Below are positions 46,615 to 56,519 of a stretch of 64,000 nt of DNA, piece after piece. Source of the DNA: Pseudomonas sp. SJZ074. GTDB taxonomy: Bacteria > Pseudomonadota > Gammaproteobacteria > Pseudomonadales > Pseudomonadaceae. The DNA lies in assembly GCF_007828215.1 (NCBI RefSeq), contig NZ_VIUE01000007.1, forward strand, positions 1 to 64,000. Reading direction: 5' to 3'. The first letter of the stretch is position 1. Each line of letters starts with the position of its first letter. A model generated the notes under the pieces. The model searched no databases, was not told the DNA's origin, and was given only the letters and a program-made list of their open reading frames with translations. The translations under genes were made by a program, and so were the position numbers.

Positions 46615-47301
46615 ATGAATTCGCACCCCTGGCATTCGCACCTGATGGCCGGCCACTGGTACAGCCATTTGCCCATTGAACTGCAGAATAGTCTGCTGGG
46701 CATTTCTCGCGTGCGGCGTCTTTCGCCGGGGCATCGGCTCTTCAAGCGCGGCGACCCGCCGTGTGGTCTTTACGCCGTGTTGGAAGGCGCGGTGCGGGTC
46801 GGTGCGGTCAACGAGCAGGGCAAAGAAGCGCTGCTGAGCGTGATCGAGGCTCCGCACTGGTTCGGTGAAATCTGTCTGTTCGATGGTCAGCCGCGTACCC
46901 ACGACGCGGTGTGTGTGGGCCCTTGCACCTTGTTGCATCTACCTCAAGCGGCCTTGCTGGCATTGCTGGAAGAAGCGCCGGCCTACTGGCGGCACCTGGC
47001 CCTGCTGATGAGCCACAAACTGCGCCTGACCTTCATCAGCCTCGAACACCTGAGTCTGATGCCCGCCCCGGCCCGCGTCGCCCACCGTTTGCTGATGATC
47101 GCCGCAGGCTACGGTGAGACCGACGCGGTGCGCCAGGTCCTGCAGCTACCCCAGGAACAACTGGCATTGATGCTGTCGCTGTCGCGCCAGACCACCAACC
47201 AGATCCTCAAGGACCTGCAAAGCCAGGGCATCCTTCACCTCGGTTACGGCGAAATCGAGATCCTCGACATCGAGCGCCTGCGGGCGCTTAGTGCCACCTG
47301 A
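46615..47301 (+). CDS. Crp/Fnr family transcriptional regulator
   Basis: This 228-residue regulator has an N-terminal cyclic-nucleotide-binding-type beta-barrel (about 30-140, GLYAVLEGAVRVG and GEICLFDGQPRTHDAV) and a C-terminal winged helix-turn-helix (about 165-225, LPQEQLALMLSLSRQTTNQILKDL). No N-terminal Cys cluster is present, so it is not an oxygen-sensing Fnr. The ligand and targets are unknown; the divergent Mpo1-like gene is a candidate target. Confidence 0.87.
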   Translation: MNSHPWHSHLMAGHWYSHLPIELQNSLLGISRVRRLSPGHRLFKRGDPPCGLYAVLEGAVRVGAVNEQGKEALLSVIEAPHWFGEICLFDGQPRTHDAVCVGPCTLLHLPQAALLALLEEAPAYWRHLALLMSHKLRLTFISLEHLSLMPAPARVAHRLLMIAAGYGETDAVRQVLQLPQEQLALMLSLSRQTTNQILKDLQSQGILHLGYGEIEILDIERLRALSAT

Positions 47302-47316
47302 GTGATCTCACAATCA

Positions 47317-47421
47317 GTGTGGGTGCGGGTTTACCCGCGAAGGCGCCGGCAGATTCACCAGCACCGCAACTGATCCATCGCTTTCGTCGGATCGCCACCC
47401 GGCGCAAGCCCGCTCCCACAG
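47317..47421. repeat. Degenerate REPIN
   Basis: Two inverted REP-like cores (GTGGGTGCGGGTTTACCCGC and GCGCAAGCCCGCTCCCACAG) with mismatches, between convergent genes. Confidence 0.75.
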
Positions 47422-47444
47422 GGAATTGCGGCCGACACAAAAAA

Positions 47445-48449
47445 CTAGCGCAACCCCTCCCGAAACTGCCCTGGCGTCATCCCGGTCCAGCGCTTGAACG
47501 CGCGGCTGAAGCTGCTGGCGTCGGCAAAGCCCAGCAGGTAGCCGACTTCGCTCAACGAGCATTGGGGATCGCGCAGGTGCAGCAGCGCCAGGTTTTCCCT
47601 GCATTCGTTGAGCAGCGCGTCGAAGCGGCAGCCTTCGTCGGCCAGGTGTCGCTGCAGGCTGCGCAGGCTCAGGTGCATGGCTTGGGCGATGCGTTCGGCG
47701 CTGGGTTCACCTTCGGGTAGTTGGGCTTCGATGGCTGCACGCACCTTGCGCTCCCAGGTCAGCGGCTGGAGGTGGGCGAGGGTGCGCTTGAGCACCGCTT
47801 CGTTGTGTTCGGCCAGCTCCGGGTTGGCGTCGTCCAGGTGGCTGTCGAAGTCGGCGAGGCTGAACTCCAGGTAATCCTGTTCGGCGGCGAAATGCACCGG
47901 CGAGCGGAACGCTTTATGCCACGGCGCGGGGTCTGCCGGTTCAGGGCGGCGCAGGTACACCGCCAGCGGTGCGTAGTCGCGTCCCAGGCGGTTGCGACAG
48001 GTGCGCACGTAGATCGCGGTGAACGCGTCGATGGCTTCGAAAGCCGGCATGGGACGGCCCTGGGGCACATCAAGGGTGAAGCGGTAACGGTCTTGGCAGC
48101 GACTCAGTTGCAGCGTCAGCGCATCGCTGACCACCGGGTGATAGCGCACGATGCGCTCGAACACTTCCCGCAGGCTACCGCTGGCCACCAGGGCGTAACC
48201 CAAGGCGTGGAACGTCGTGGGGCTGACGAAGCGCGATACCCGCAGGCCGATGGCCGGATCGCCGCTGGCTTGCACCGCCAATGTCCATAAACGGGTGGTG
48301 GCTGACAGCGGGTAGCGGGCGTTCGGATCGTCCATCAACTGCGGGTCGAGCCCCGCCTCAAGACACAAGGCATGGCCATCCAGGCCCAGCGCATCGAGCT
48401 GTTTGCGCAGGGCGCGGGTCCAGCTGGCGAGGGTGGTGGGTTCGGTCAT
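47445..48449 (-). CDS. AraC family transcriptional regulator (OruR/ArgR-like)
   Basis: This 334-residue regulator has an N-terminal Arabinose_bd-type ligand domain (about 20-210) and a C-terminal pair of helix-turn-helix motifs (IAQAMHLSLRSLQRHL and SLSEVGYLLGFADASSFSRAFKRWTG, about 250-330). It is divergent from the fatty acid desaturase gene with 100 bp between starts, so it probably controls that gene. The effector may be a fatty acid, by context only. Confidence 0.88.
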   Translation of the reverse strand: MTEPTTLASWTRALRKQLDALGLDGHALCLEAGLDPQLMDDPNARYPLSATTRLWTLAVQASGDPAIGLRVSRFVSPTTFHALGYALVASGSLREVFERIVRYHPVVSDALTLQLSRCQDRYRFTLDVPQGRPMPAFEAIDAFTAIYVRTCRNRLGRDYAPLAVYLRRPEPADPAPWHKAFRSPVHFAAEQDYLEFSLADFDSHLDDANPELAEHNEAVLKRTLAHLQPLTWERKVRAAIEAQLPEGEPSAERIAQAMHLSLRSLQRHLADEGCRFDALLNECRENLALLHLRDPQCSLSEVGYLLGFADASSFSRAFKRWTGMTPGQFREGLR

Positions 48450-48549
48450 GATGATTGGCGCTTGCGGTCAACAGGTTGGCGTCTACGGCTATCACCCTGC
48501 GCAGCAACGCTGGTCAGGATGAGCACATCTCTAACAGAGGATTTAAGCC

Positions 48550-49623
48550 ATGCATGGCCGTAGCGCAAGTCCCGAACGACTGAATGCACAACAGCGATCC
48601 GCCCATATTCGCCAAGTGGTATTGGCCCGAGGCGAAGCATTGCGCCGACGCTACCCGATCCTGCTCCATCAGGATGCCTTGGGTGCAGGCATTCTGGCGT
48701 TTGCCCTGGCGGGGATGATCGGATCGGCGCTGCTCTATATCAATGGACACCTGGCCGGCTGGGCATGCCTGCTGCTCAATGCCTTTTTCGCCTCGCTGAC
48801 CCATGAGTTGGAACACGACCTGATCCACAGCATGTATTTCCGCAAGCAACGCTTGCCCCACAACCTGATGATGGGGCTGGTGTGGCTGGCGCGGCCGAGC
48901 ACCATCAATCCGTGGATCCGCCGTCACCTGCACCTTAATCACCACAAGATGTCCGGCACCGAGGCCGACCTGGAAGAACGGGCCATCACCAACGGCGAAC
49001 CCTGGGGGCCGCTGCGGTTGCTGATGGTCGGTGACAACGTCATGTCGGCGCTCATCCGTCTGTTGCGGGCCAGGACCTGGGCGCACAGGCGCAGCATCCT
49101 CAAACGCACGCTGAAAGTGTATTTCCCGCTGGCGTTGCTGCACTGGGGAGCCTGGTACATGTTTCTCGGTTTCCACGGAGCCAATGGCCTTGCCGGCCTG
49201 TTCGGTACCTCGATTGACTGGTCGGCGGACACCCTGGTGATGATGCACGTGATCAATATCGCGGCGGTGGTGATCATCGGCCCGAACGTGTTGCGCACCT
49301 TTTGCCTGCACTTCATCAGTTCCAACATGCATTACTACGGCGACGTCGAACCGGGCAATGTCATCCAGCAAACCCAGGTACTCAACCCGTGGTGGCTGTG
49401 GCCGTTGCAGGCGTTCTGCTTCAACTTCGGCAGCAGTCACGGCATCCATCATTTTGTGGTGAAGGAACCGTTCTATATCCGTCAACTGACGGTGCCGGTG
49501 GCACACGAGGTAATGCGTGAGATGGGGGTACGGTTCAATGACTTCGGCACCTTTGGCCGGGCGAACCGGTTCGTGCGTCAGGAGAGCGTCGCCAGGGAAG
49601 GTGGAGATACGGTCCGAGCTTGA
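48550..49623 (+). CDS. Membrane fatty acid desaturase or hydroxylase
   Basis: This 357-residue membrane diiron enzyme has three His clusters: HELEHDLIHSMYF, HLHLNHHK and HGIHHF. Hydrophobic segments occur at about 45-80 and 190-260. This is the pattern of fatty acid desaturases and alkane hydroxylases. It differs clearly from DesA in the same window. AGGATTTAAGCC precedes the ATG. Its divergent AraC neighbour is the likely regulator. The substrate is unknown. Confidence 0.83.
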   Translation: MHGRSASPERLNAQQRSAHIRQVVLARGEALRRRYPILLHQDALGAGILAFALAGMIGSALLYINGHLAGWACLLLNAFFASLTHELEHDLIHSMYFRKQRLPHNLMMGLVWLARPSTINPWIRRHLHLNHHKMSGTEADLEERAITNGEPWGPLRLLMVGDNVMSALIRLLRARTWAHRRSILKRTLKVYFPLALLHWGAWYMFLGFHGANGLAGLFGTSIDWSADTLVMMHVINIAAVVIIGPNVLRTFCLHFISSNMHYYGDVEPGNVIQQTQVLNPWWLWPLQAFCFNFGSSHGIHHFVVKEPFYIRQLTVPVAHEVMREMGVRFNDFGTFGRANRFVRQESVAREGGDTVRA

Positions 49624-49651
49624 GGCGGTCCGTGCGAAGAACAGCGGCGAA

Positions 49652-49686
49652 ACCTGTGGCGGGGGAGCAAGCTCCCTCGCCACAGG
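49652..49686. repeat. Single REP hairpin between convergent genes
   Basis: A compact inverted repeat (CCTGTGGCGGGGGAGC / GCTCCCTCGCCACAGG) of the GGGAGC-GCTCCC subclass between the desaturase and TonB receptor gene ends. It may also terminate transcription. Confidence 0.82.
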
Positions 49687-49698
49687 AATGGGTTATGA

Positions 49699-52203
49699 CT
49701 AGAACTGATAGCTCACGGTAGCCGCTACGTTGCGCTCTTCGCCCAGGTAGCAGAAGCTCAGGCTGGCGCATGAGGCGATGTAGCTTTCGTTCGTCAGGTT
49801 GTTCGCGTTCAAGCGAACGTCCACGCCTTTTAATCCGACCTTGCCCAGGTCATACCCCACCGAAGCATCGAACAGCGTATAGGCCGGCACCTTCATGGTG
49901 TTCTCCGCGTCGGCCCAGCTGTAGCCGACGTAGCGCACGCCACCACCCAGGCGCAGGCCATCGAGCGCGCCGCTGTCGAAGCGGTAGTCAGCCCAGAGCG
50001 ACGCCATGTGGCGTGGGGCCTGGGTCGGCGAGTTGCCCTTGTTTTCGATGATGTCGGTGGCGCTGCTGAGGGTGCTGATCATCGATTTCGAATATTCGAT
50101 GTCGGTAAAGGTGTAGCTGCCCAGCATCTTGAGCTGCTCGGTCAGTTGCAGGTGCGCTTCCAGCTCCAGGCCCTGGGAGCGTACGGCTCCGATGGCGCGG
50201 TAGAAATTTTCCTGGGGCAGTTTTGTCGCCAGGTTCTCCTGGTCGATGCGGAACAGCGAGGCCGTGTACAGGTCGTCGGTGCCCGGCGGCTGGTATTTCA
50301 AGCCCAGTTCCCACTGCTTGCCGTCGGTGGGCGGCAGCGGGTTGCCGGCGCTGTCGGCATAGGAGTTGGGGTTGAACGACTCGGAATAGCTGATGTACGG
50401 CGCCAGGCCGTTGTCAAACAGGTACAGCGCGCCGGCGCGGCCGGTGAGCTTGGTGCGCTTGTCGTTGATCTCGGTGCCTTGCGGGCGGCCGGATTCGGCA
50501 ATGCGGTTTTCATCGGAGGTCTCGACCCAATCCTGGCGCAGCCCCAGGGAGAAGCGCCAATGGTCCAGCTCGATCAGATCCTGCAGGTAGACGCCGGTCT
50601 GCTCCAGGCGCCGCAGGTAGCTGGTGGGGCTGAAGTAGGTAATGGCGGTGTTGCCGTAGCTCGGGTCGAAGGCATTGATCGGGGCCAGGCTGCCGCTGGT
50701 CCAATCGACCACGGTCTTGCGTCGCTGGTAGTCGGCGCCCATCAGCAGGGTGTGCTTCATCGCACCGGTCAAGAACTCGGCTTGCAGCATGTTATCGACA
50801 ATGAAGGAGTGGAGTTTTTCTTCGGCGCCGGTGTAGTAGCGGTTCAGTTCATTGCTGGTGGGCGTGGTCCAGCCGAAGGCGTAGACCTGGTCGTTCTTGA
50901 CCTCCGAATTCAGATAGCGGAAGTTCTGCCGGGCCGTGAACATGTCGTTGAAGCGATGTTCGAACTGGTAGCCGAACGACTGCTGGTCACGTTCATAGCG
51001 GTCGATGCCAGGCTCGCCTTCGAAGAAGTGTTCGGAAATCCGCCGGCCGTTGCGCGGGTGCAAGGCGCCATCGGCCGGCATGCCACCGTGGTAGCCGCCA
51101 TCGGGGTCATGCTGCAGGTAGGCCTGGAGCGTCAGCGAGGTGTCTTCGCTGAAGTCGATATTCACCGTGGGCGCCAGGGCGAAGCGCTTTTCCTTGTTGT
51201 GGTCGAACTGGGTGTCGGAGGTGTCCGCCAGGCCGATCAGGCGATAGGTGAGGCGTTGTTCGTCATCCACCGGGCCGGTGAAATCGAAGCCCATGCCGCG
51301 CTGGCCCTGGGTGCCGACCGTGGCCTGGACCTGGCGGTAGGCCTCGTACAAGGGTTTCTTGCTGGTGAGTGCCACCAGGCCTCCTGGGGAGCTGCGGCCA
51401 TAGAGCACCGAGGACGGTCCCTTGAGGATATCGACCCGCTCCAGGAAATAGGGGTCGACCTGCATGGAGCTGTAGGTCCCGCTGTCCCCCATGGACTTGA
51501 GGCCGTCCAGGTAGATGTTGTCCACCGAACCGTCGTTGAAACCGCGCATGGCCACGTAGTCGTAACGGTGGGTCGCGCCGTAGGGGTTGGTCAGCACGCC
51601 GGGGGTATAACGCATGGCCTGGGACACGGTTTGCGCACCCTGGTCATCCATCTGTTCTCGGGTGACCACGGACACGCTCTGCGAGGTTTCCCGCAGTGCG
51701 GTGCTGGTCTTGGTGGCGACCTGGCTATGGGTGGCATTGTAGCCCTCCATGCTGCCCAAGGCATTGCCCAACGCAAAACCCCGGATGTCCGTGGTCGGCA
51801 GTTCCAGGGTGTTGTCGGCGGGGGCGGCTTGCAGCACGTAGCTGCTGCCATCCTGGCTGACGGCGACCAGCCCCGATCCGCTGAGCAGATGGCTCAGGGC
51901 CTGGTCGGGCGAGTAGTCCCCCTTGAGTCCGGGGGATTGAACACCGTTGGTCTGTGCCGGCGTGCTGGCCAGGGTGATGCCTGCCTGGCGGGCGAATTGA
52001 TTCAATACCTCGTTCAACGGGCCTGGAGCGATGTTGTAGCGCTGATGGCTGGTTGTCACGCCATTGTCGGCAGCGACCGTCAGCAGCGGCAGGACGCCGA
52101 TACCCAGTACAGTGGAGAACAGCGCGGCGTGGACGGTCTGGTGCAACAGGCCCGGTTGTGAAGAGCGGGCGAGGGCATTACGGTGAAGTGAGCGCTCAGT
52201 CAT
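49699..52203 (-). CDS. TonB-dependent siderophore receptor with signalling domain
   Basis: This 834-residue outer-membrane receptor has a signal peptide, an N-terminal STN signalling domain (about 50-125, YNIAPGPLNEVLNQFARQAG and QALSHLLSGSGL), a plug (about 150-270, QSVSVVTREQMDDQG and YVAMRGF) and a 22-strand barrel ending in the C-terminal SYQF. STN domains signal to a FecR-type anti-sigma factor, and the fecR and fecI genes lie directly upstream. The siderophore is not known. The ATG at 52203 has GGA upstream; the longer frame to 52677 is not coding. Confidence 0.9.
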   Translation of the reverse strand: MTERSLHRNALARSSQPGLLHQTVHAALFSTVLGIGVLPLLTVAADNGVTTSHQRYNIAPGPLNEVLNQFARQAGITLASTPAQTNGVQSPGLKGDYSPDQALSHLLSGSGLVAVSQDGSSYVLQAAPADNTLELPTTDIRGFALGNALGSMEGYNATHSQVATKTSTALRETSQSVSVVTREQMDDQGAQTVSQAMRYTPGVLTNPYGATHRYDYVAMRGFNDGSVDNIYLDGLKSMGDSGTYSSMQVDPYFLERVDILKGPSSVLYGRSSPGGLVALTSKKPLYEAYRQVQATVGTQGQRGMGFDFTGPVDDEQRLTYRLIGLADTSDTQFDHNKEKRFALAPTVNIDFSEDTSLTLQAYLQHDPDGGYHGGMPADGALHPRNGRRISEHFFEGEPGIDRYERDQQSFGYQFEHRFNDMFTARQNFRYLNSEVKNDQVYAFGWTTPTSNELNRYYTGAEEKLHSFIVDNMLQAEFLTGAMKHTLLMGADYQRRKTVVDWTSGSLAPINAFDPSYGNTAITYFSPTSYLRRLEQTGVYLQDLIELDHWRFSLGLRQDWVETSDENRIAESGRPQGTEINDKRTKLTGRAGALYLFDNGLAPYISYSESFNPNSYADSAGNPLPPTDGKQWELGLKYQPPGTDDLYTASLFRIDQENLATKLPQENFYRAIGAVRSQGLELEAHLQLTEQLKMLGSYTFTDIEYSKSMISTLSSATDIIENKGNSPTQAPRHMASLWADYRFDSGALDGLRLGGGVRYVGYSWADAENTMKVPAYTLFDASVGYDLGKVGLKGVDVRLNANNLTNESYIASCASLSFCYLGEERNVAATVSYQF

Positions 52204-52289
52204 TGTAGGTTCCATTGGAGTCGCTGAAGGCAGATAAGCGTTGCTTACTGTCCTAGCCGGACACCGGCCGGAAACCCGCCAAAAAAAAA

Positions 52290-53291
52290 TCAGACCCGGC
52301 GCTCCACCGTGACCCACCACCGGGTTCGGTAGCGTATCTGCACCGCGAGCGTGCGGGGCAAAACAGCCAGCAGCTTGTCGGTGTCCTCCAGGCGAAATAC
52401 CCCCGACAGGCGCAGATCGGCAATGGCCGCCGTGCATTTCAGATAACCCGGGCGGTAGCGGCCTACCTCGTTGAGGAAGTCCTCCAGGCGCATGTTGCGT
52501 GTGACAATCAACCCATCCGTCCAGGCGCCGGCGTCCATATCCGGCGATGGCGCCAGCGTCGCGGACGACGGGGTGATCACGTAGCTTTGCCCGGCACTCA
52601 CCTGCATGGGCGCGCCGCTGGCGCTGGGATGGGAGCGGATCGCCACCGTGCCGTGGGTGACGCTCAAGCGCGTGCAATCGCTGTCCTGGCGCACGACGAA
52701 GCGCCCTTCGACGCTTTCGAACAGGCCGTGGCGGCTTTGTACTCGCAACGGGCGTGCGGTATCGCGGTTGCAGGTGAGCATGATTTCACCGCGCAGCAGG
52801 GTCACCCGGCGATGGTCGGCGTTGAAGTCCACGTTGGCGGCACTGTGGGTGTTGAGTTCAAGTCGGGTACCGTCCGGCAGTTGGAAGCCGCGTCGTTCAC
52901 CCGTGGCGGTGGCGAAGTCGGCGCTCCACGGTTGCCATTGCGAATTTTTCCCCAGCCATGCTGCGCCACCCACCAGCACGAGGCCCGACAGCAGCTTCAG
53001 TGCCTGGCGACGAGCAAGGCCCTTGGCACTGTTTTCCAAGGTATCGAGGGCCGTATGAACGCCGGGCACTGCCCGTAGGTTCGCGGTCAGTTCGCTGTGC
53101 AGCGATTGCACCCGTTGCCAGGCCAGTTCGTGGGCCGGGTCGGTAGCGCGCCAGGCGTCACACTGTCGGCGCAGGGCGGGATCGCAAGCGTGGTCGCGCA
53201 GGCGCAGCAACCAATTGATCGCTTGCCTGACGACCTGCTGCGGCGGGCCGCTGCGGTGGATCCGGGTGTTATCCAGCGGCTCAGCTTTCAT
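52290..53291 (-). CDS. FecR-type anti-sigma/sigma regulator
   Basis: This 333-residue inner-membrane protein has an N-terminal DUF4880 domain (about 15-60, QAINWLLRLRDHACDP), one membrane helix (about residues 95-112) and a periplasmic FecR domain (about 125-333, DGTRLELNTHSAANVDFN, RLSVTHGTVAIR). It receives the signal from the receptor's STN domain and controls the FecI sigma factor. The ATG at 53291 overlaps the sigma gene by 11 bases. The C-terminal STN-like part (YLKCTAAIADLRLSGVF) is present. Confidence 0.9.
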   Translation of the reverse strand: MKAEPLDNTRIHRSGPPQQVVRQAINWLLRLRDHACDPALRRQCDAWRATDPAHELAWQRVQSLHSELTANLRAVPGVHTALDTLENSAKGLARRQALKLLSGLVLVGGAAWLGKNSQWQPWSADFATATGERRGFQLPDGTRLELNTHSAANVDFNADHRRVTLLRGEIMLTCNRDTARPLRVQSRHGLFESVEGRFVVRQDSDCTRLSVTHGTVAIRSHPSASGAPMQVSAGQSYVITPSSATLAPSPDMDAGAWTDGLIVTRNMRLEDFLNEVGRYRPGYLKCTAAIADLRLSGVFRLEDTDKLLAVLPRTLAVQIRYRTRWWVTVERRV

Positions 53292-53781
53292 AGCGCAACA
53301 CATAGCAGTGGTATAGCGCATCGGCCACATGACGCTCCACCGAGCGCAACGAGATACCCATCTGTTCGGCGATCTGCTTGTAGGTCAGGCCCTCGCACTG
53401 GGCCAGCACAAAGGCCCGGCGTACTTTCGGCTTGAGGCCTTCGAGCATCCGCGCAATGGCTTCCAGCAGTTCCAGGATCAAGGCTTGGGCTTCGGCACCC
53501 GGGGTTTCGGCTTGTGGCAGGTGGGCGATGGTTTCGAGGTAGGCGCGCTCGATTTCTTCCCGCCGCCAGTGGTCGATCACCAGGCCCTGGGCGATGGTGC
53601 GCAGGAATGCCCGCGGAGCCTTGAGTTCCAGGCGCTCGCTGCGTTGCAACAGGCGGACGAACGTGTCGTGGGCCAGGTCCGCCGCATCGGCAGCATTGCC
53701 CAATCGGCTGCGCAGCCATGTATTGAGCCAGCCGTGATGATTGCTGTAGAGCGCCTGTACTGCAAACTCGGAAGATGACAT
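53281..53781 (-). CDS. FecI-type ECF sigma factor
   Basis: This 166-residue ECF sigma factor has region 2 (DAADLAHDTFVRLLQR, APRAFLRTIAQGLVIDHWRR) and region 4 (LKPKVRRAFVLAQCEGLTYKQIAEQMGISLRSVERHV). With the FecR gene and the receptor it forms a cell-surface signalling system. I chose the ATG at 53781 (MSSSEFAV) because a Fur-box-like site covers the alternative upstream starts. It is divergent from the chemoreceptor gene. Confidence 0.88.
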   Translation of the reverse strand: MSSSEFAVQALYSNHHGWLNTWLRSRLGNAADAADLAHDTFVRLLQRSERLELKAPRAFLRTIAQGLVIDHWRREEIERAYLETIAHLPQAETPGAEAQALILELLEAIARMLEGLKPKVRRAFVLAQCEGLTYKQIAEQMGISLRSVERHVADALYHCYVLRYES

Positions 53782-53808
53782 GAACGCGACGGGCTTGACG
53801 TTGCAAAT

Positions 53809-53827
53809 GATAATGTGTCGCATTGTC
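53809..53827 (-). promoter_or_regulatory. Fur-box-like site upstream of the FecI-type gene
   Basis: The 19-base site reads GATAATGTGTCGCATTGTC on the plus strand and matches 13 of 19 positions of the classical consensus. It lies 28-46 bases before the chosen sigma start, suggesting iron repression. Binding is inferred, not shown. Confidence 0.6.
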
Positions 53828-54034
53828 ATCATGGGCTGGTGAATTTGCAACCACCGTTCACCCCGCCGGGGCCTTCCGTCGCCCATTTCTTCTAAACGCT
53901 AATTTTTTCCAGCCTTTGGCCGACAGCTTGATATGTGTGCACCAAAGTGGAGCAGGCCACACGTCCTGCCCGCGCTGTTACATGGATCGTGCAACCGGAA
54001 CGCACCCCCACTCCCTGCATAAGAAGCCTCATCG

Positions 54035-55915
54035 ATGAATTTGAAATTCAGTCATAAAATCCTTCTGGCCGCCTCTGGTGTGGTGGTTCTGGCGTTTGCC
54101 CTGTTCACCCTCTACAACGATTATCTGCAACGCAACACCATCGGCCGCAGCCTCGAATCTTCCATCGAGCAATCCGGTGACCTGACGGCCAGCAGCGTGC
54201 AGAACTGGATGAGCGGGCGCGTGCTGGTGCTGGAAAACCTGGCGCAGAACATTGCGCACCAGGGTGCTAACGCCGATCTGGCGGGGTTGGTCGACCAGCC
54301 GGCGCTGACGTCGAATTTCCAGTTCACTTACGTAGGCCAGGCCAACGGGGTATTCACCCAGCGTCCTGACGCAAAAATGCCCGACGGCTACGACCCGCGT
54401 CAGCGCCCTTGGTACAAACAGGCGGTGAGCGCCGACAAGACCATGCTGACCCCACCTTATTCGGCCGCCGTCGGTGGGCTGGTGGTGACCATTGCCCTGC
54501 CGGTGAAGAAGAGCGGTGAATTGCTGGGTGTGGTGGGCGGCGATCTCAGCCTGGATACCCTGGTTAAAATCATCAACTCGGTGGACTTCGGTGGCATCGG
54601 CCATGCTTTCCTGGTCAGTGGTGACGGTCAGGTGATCGTCAGCCCGGACAAGGACCAGGTGATGAAGAACCTCAAGGACATCTACCCCGGTACGCCTGTG
54701 CGCATCGGCAAAGGTATCCAGGACGTCGAGCTGAACGGGCAGGATCGTATCCTTTCGTTCACTCCGGTGACCGGCCTGCCGGGCGCCGAGTGGTACATCG
54801 GCCTGTCGATCGACAAGGCCAAGGCCTATGCGCCGCTGAGCCAGTTCCGTACATCCGCGCTGATTGCGATGTTTGTCGCGGTCGCGGCCATCGCGTTGCT
54901 GCTGAGCCTGTTGATTCAGGTGTTGATGCGTCCGCTGACCACCATGGGCCGTGCCATGCAGGACATTGCCCAGGGCGAAGGCGACCTGACCCGGCGTCTG
55001 GTCGTGCAAGGCAAGGATGAGTTCGCGGTGTTGGGTGGCTCGTTCAACCAGTTCGTGGAGCGGATCCACGCCTCGATTTCCGAAGTGTCGTCCGCCACCC
55101 GCCAGGTGCATGACCTGTCGCAGCGCGTGATGACGTCGTCCAACGCCTCTCTCGTCGGTTCGGATGAACAGAGCGCCCGCACCAATAGCGTGGCGGCAGC
55201 CATCAACCAGCTGGGTGCCGCGACCCAGGAAATCGCCCGCAATGCCGCCGACGCCTCGCAACAGGCCAGCGGTGCCAGCGAACAGGCCGACGACGGTCGT
55301 CAGGTAGTTGAAAAAACCATCCAGGCCATGACGGAGCTGTCGCAGAAAATCAGCCTTTCGTGCACCCAGATCGAAACCCTGAACGCCAGCACCGACAACA
55401 TCGGGCACATCCTGGACGTGATCAAGGGCATTTCCCAGCAGACCAATCTGCTGGCCTTGAACGCCGCCATCGAAGCGGCGCGCGCCGGTGAAGCCGGACG
55501 TGGTTTCGCGGTGGTGGCCGATGAAGTGCGCAACCTGGCGCACCGCACCCAGGAGTCGGCGGAAGAAATCCACAAGATGATCACCTCGCTTCAGGTCGGC
55601 TCCCGTGAAGCGGTGATGACGATGAACGCCAGCCAGATGTCCAGCGAAGAAAGCGTGGAAGTGGCCAACCAGGCCGGCCTGCGGCTGGTCAGCGTGACGC
55701 AGCGGATCGGTGAAATCGATGGCATGAACCAGTCGGTGGCCGCCGCGACCGAAGAACAGAGCGCCGTGGTGGAAACCCTCAACATGGATGTCAGCCACAT
55801 CAACCTGCTGAATCAGCAAAGCGTGGCCAACCTCAATGAAACCCTGAAGGACTGCGATGCCTTGTCCCAACAGGCCAATCGGCTGAAGCAACTGGTGGAC
55901 AGCTTCAAGATCTGA
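54035..55915 (+). CDS. Methyl-accepting chemotaxis protein, dCache amino-acid type
   Basis: This 626-residue chemoreceptor has a membrane helix (7-27), a periplasmic dCache_1 domain (about 30-278), a second helix (about 282-302), HAMP (about 303-357) and the signalling domain with the conserved hairpin tip ([22 protein letters not shown]). The dCache domain carries the residues of amino-acid receptors such as PctA: Tyr-x-x-Arg-x-Arg-Pro-Trp-Tyr, PPYSAA and GGDLSL. It probably senses L-amino acids. It is monocistronic, followed by a REPIN. Confidence 0.92.
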   Translation: MNLKFSHKILLAASGVVVLAFALFTLYNDYLQRNTIGRSLESSIEQSGDLTASSVQNWMSGRVLVLENLAQNIAHQGANADLAGLVDQPALTSNFQFTYVGQANGVFTQRPDAKMPDGYDPRQRPWYKQAVSADKTMLTPPYSAAVGGLVVTIALPVKKSGELLGVVGGDLSLDTLVKIINSVDFGGIGHAFLVSGDGQVIVSPDKDQVMKNLKDIYPGTPVRIGKGIQDVELNGQDRILSFTPVTGLPGAEWYIGLSIDKAKAYAPLSQFRTSALIAMFVAVAAIALLLSLLIQVLMRPLTTMGRAMQDIAQGEGDLTRRLVVQGKDEFAVLGGSFNQFVERIHASISEVSSATRQVHDLSQRVMTSSNASLVGSDEQSARTNSVAAAINQLGAATQEIARNAADASQQASGASEQADDGRQVVEKTIQAMTELSQKISLSCTQIETLNASTDNIGHILDVIKGISQQTNLLALNAAIEAARAGEAGRGFAVVADEVRNLAHRTQESAEEIHKMITSLQVGSREAVMTMNASQMSSEESVEVANQAGLRLVSVTQRIGEIDGMNQSVAAATEEQSAVVETLNMDVSHINLLNQQSVANLNETLKDCDALSQQANRLKQLVDSFKI

Positions 55916-55923
55916 TCCAGTAT

Positions 55924-56013
55924 TGTGGGAGCGGGCTTGCTCGCGAAAGCGGAGTATCAGCAAATCACTTGTTGGCTGACACACCGCCTTCGCGAGCAAG
56001 CCCGCTCCCACAA
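55924..56013. repeat. REPIN between the chemoreceptor gene and pvfD
   Basis: Inverted, almost perfect REP cores (GTGGGAGCGGGCTTGCTCGC and GCGAGCAAGCCCGCTCCCAC) around a spacer, between convergent gene ends. Confidence 0.92.
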
Positions 56014-56022
56014 GGGGACTAC

Positions 56023-56487
56023 CTAGGCGAACATTTTCTGCACATTCCCCATGGCCTCATCGGCAAAGCCTTGCAGGAAATCCCTGAACCCCGACGGCGA
56101 ATGGGCATCGGTGTGGTCGGCGATGATGGTCCAGGTGGCGCGGCAGCGGTTATTCGCCAAGGGCTCGACGCGCATCGCGGCCCACAGGTTGTCGATGCCC
56201 AGGGTGTTGTAGATCAGCGTCCAGGTCATGTGCATGGCCTGGTCGTCACGGCTGTTGAGCTGTTCCACCACCAGGTTCTGCCCATCGACAAAGAACTTCT
56301 TGCGCAGGGACCTCACCCCCTCGCCGGTCATTTCGATACGCGCAAGCGCCGGAATGAAACGGTTGAAACCGCCAAAGTCGCCCACCAATTCCCAGACCTT
56401 GGCCGCGTCGGCCGCGACCTCCACTGAGGTTTCGACGTGGCAGGCTTGAGGATTCCTGATCAGGGTGTCGGGTTGAAATGCATTCAT
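56023..56487 (-). CDS. pvfD: PvfD/MgoD, SRPBCC (polyketide cyclase-like) protein
   Basis: This 154-residue SRPBCC-fold protein (VETSVEVAADAAKVWELVGDFGGFNRFIPAL; C-terminal helix GFADEAMGNVQKMF) is the last gene of the pvf/mgo operon. Its position after the NRPS gene matches pvfD/mgoD. Its role is not well established; family members bind hydrophobic ligands. AAGGAG lies 8 bases before the ATG. It follows pvfC by 32 bases. Confidence 0.87.
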   Translation of the reverse strand: MNAFQPDTLIRNPQACHVETSVEVAADAAKVWELVGDFGGFNRFIPALARIEMTGEGVRSLRKKFFVDGQNLVVEQLNSRDDQAMHMTWTLIYNTLGIDNLWAAMRVEPLANNRCRATWTIIADHTDAHSPSGFRDFLQGFADEAMGNVQKMFA

Positions 56488-56519
56488 GGTCTTGCTCCTT
56501 GCTTTTGGGTTGGATGGCT

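Noticed and set aside
50008..52161. A 717-codon open frame antisense to the TonB receptor gene
   Set aside because: The receptor on the minus strand has full domain structure; the antisense frame has none.
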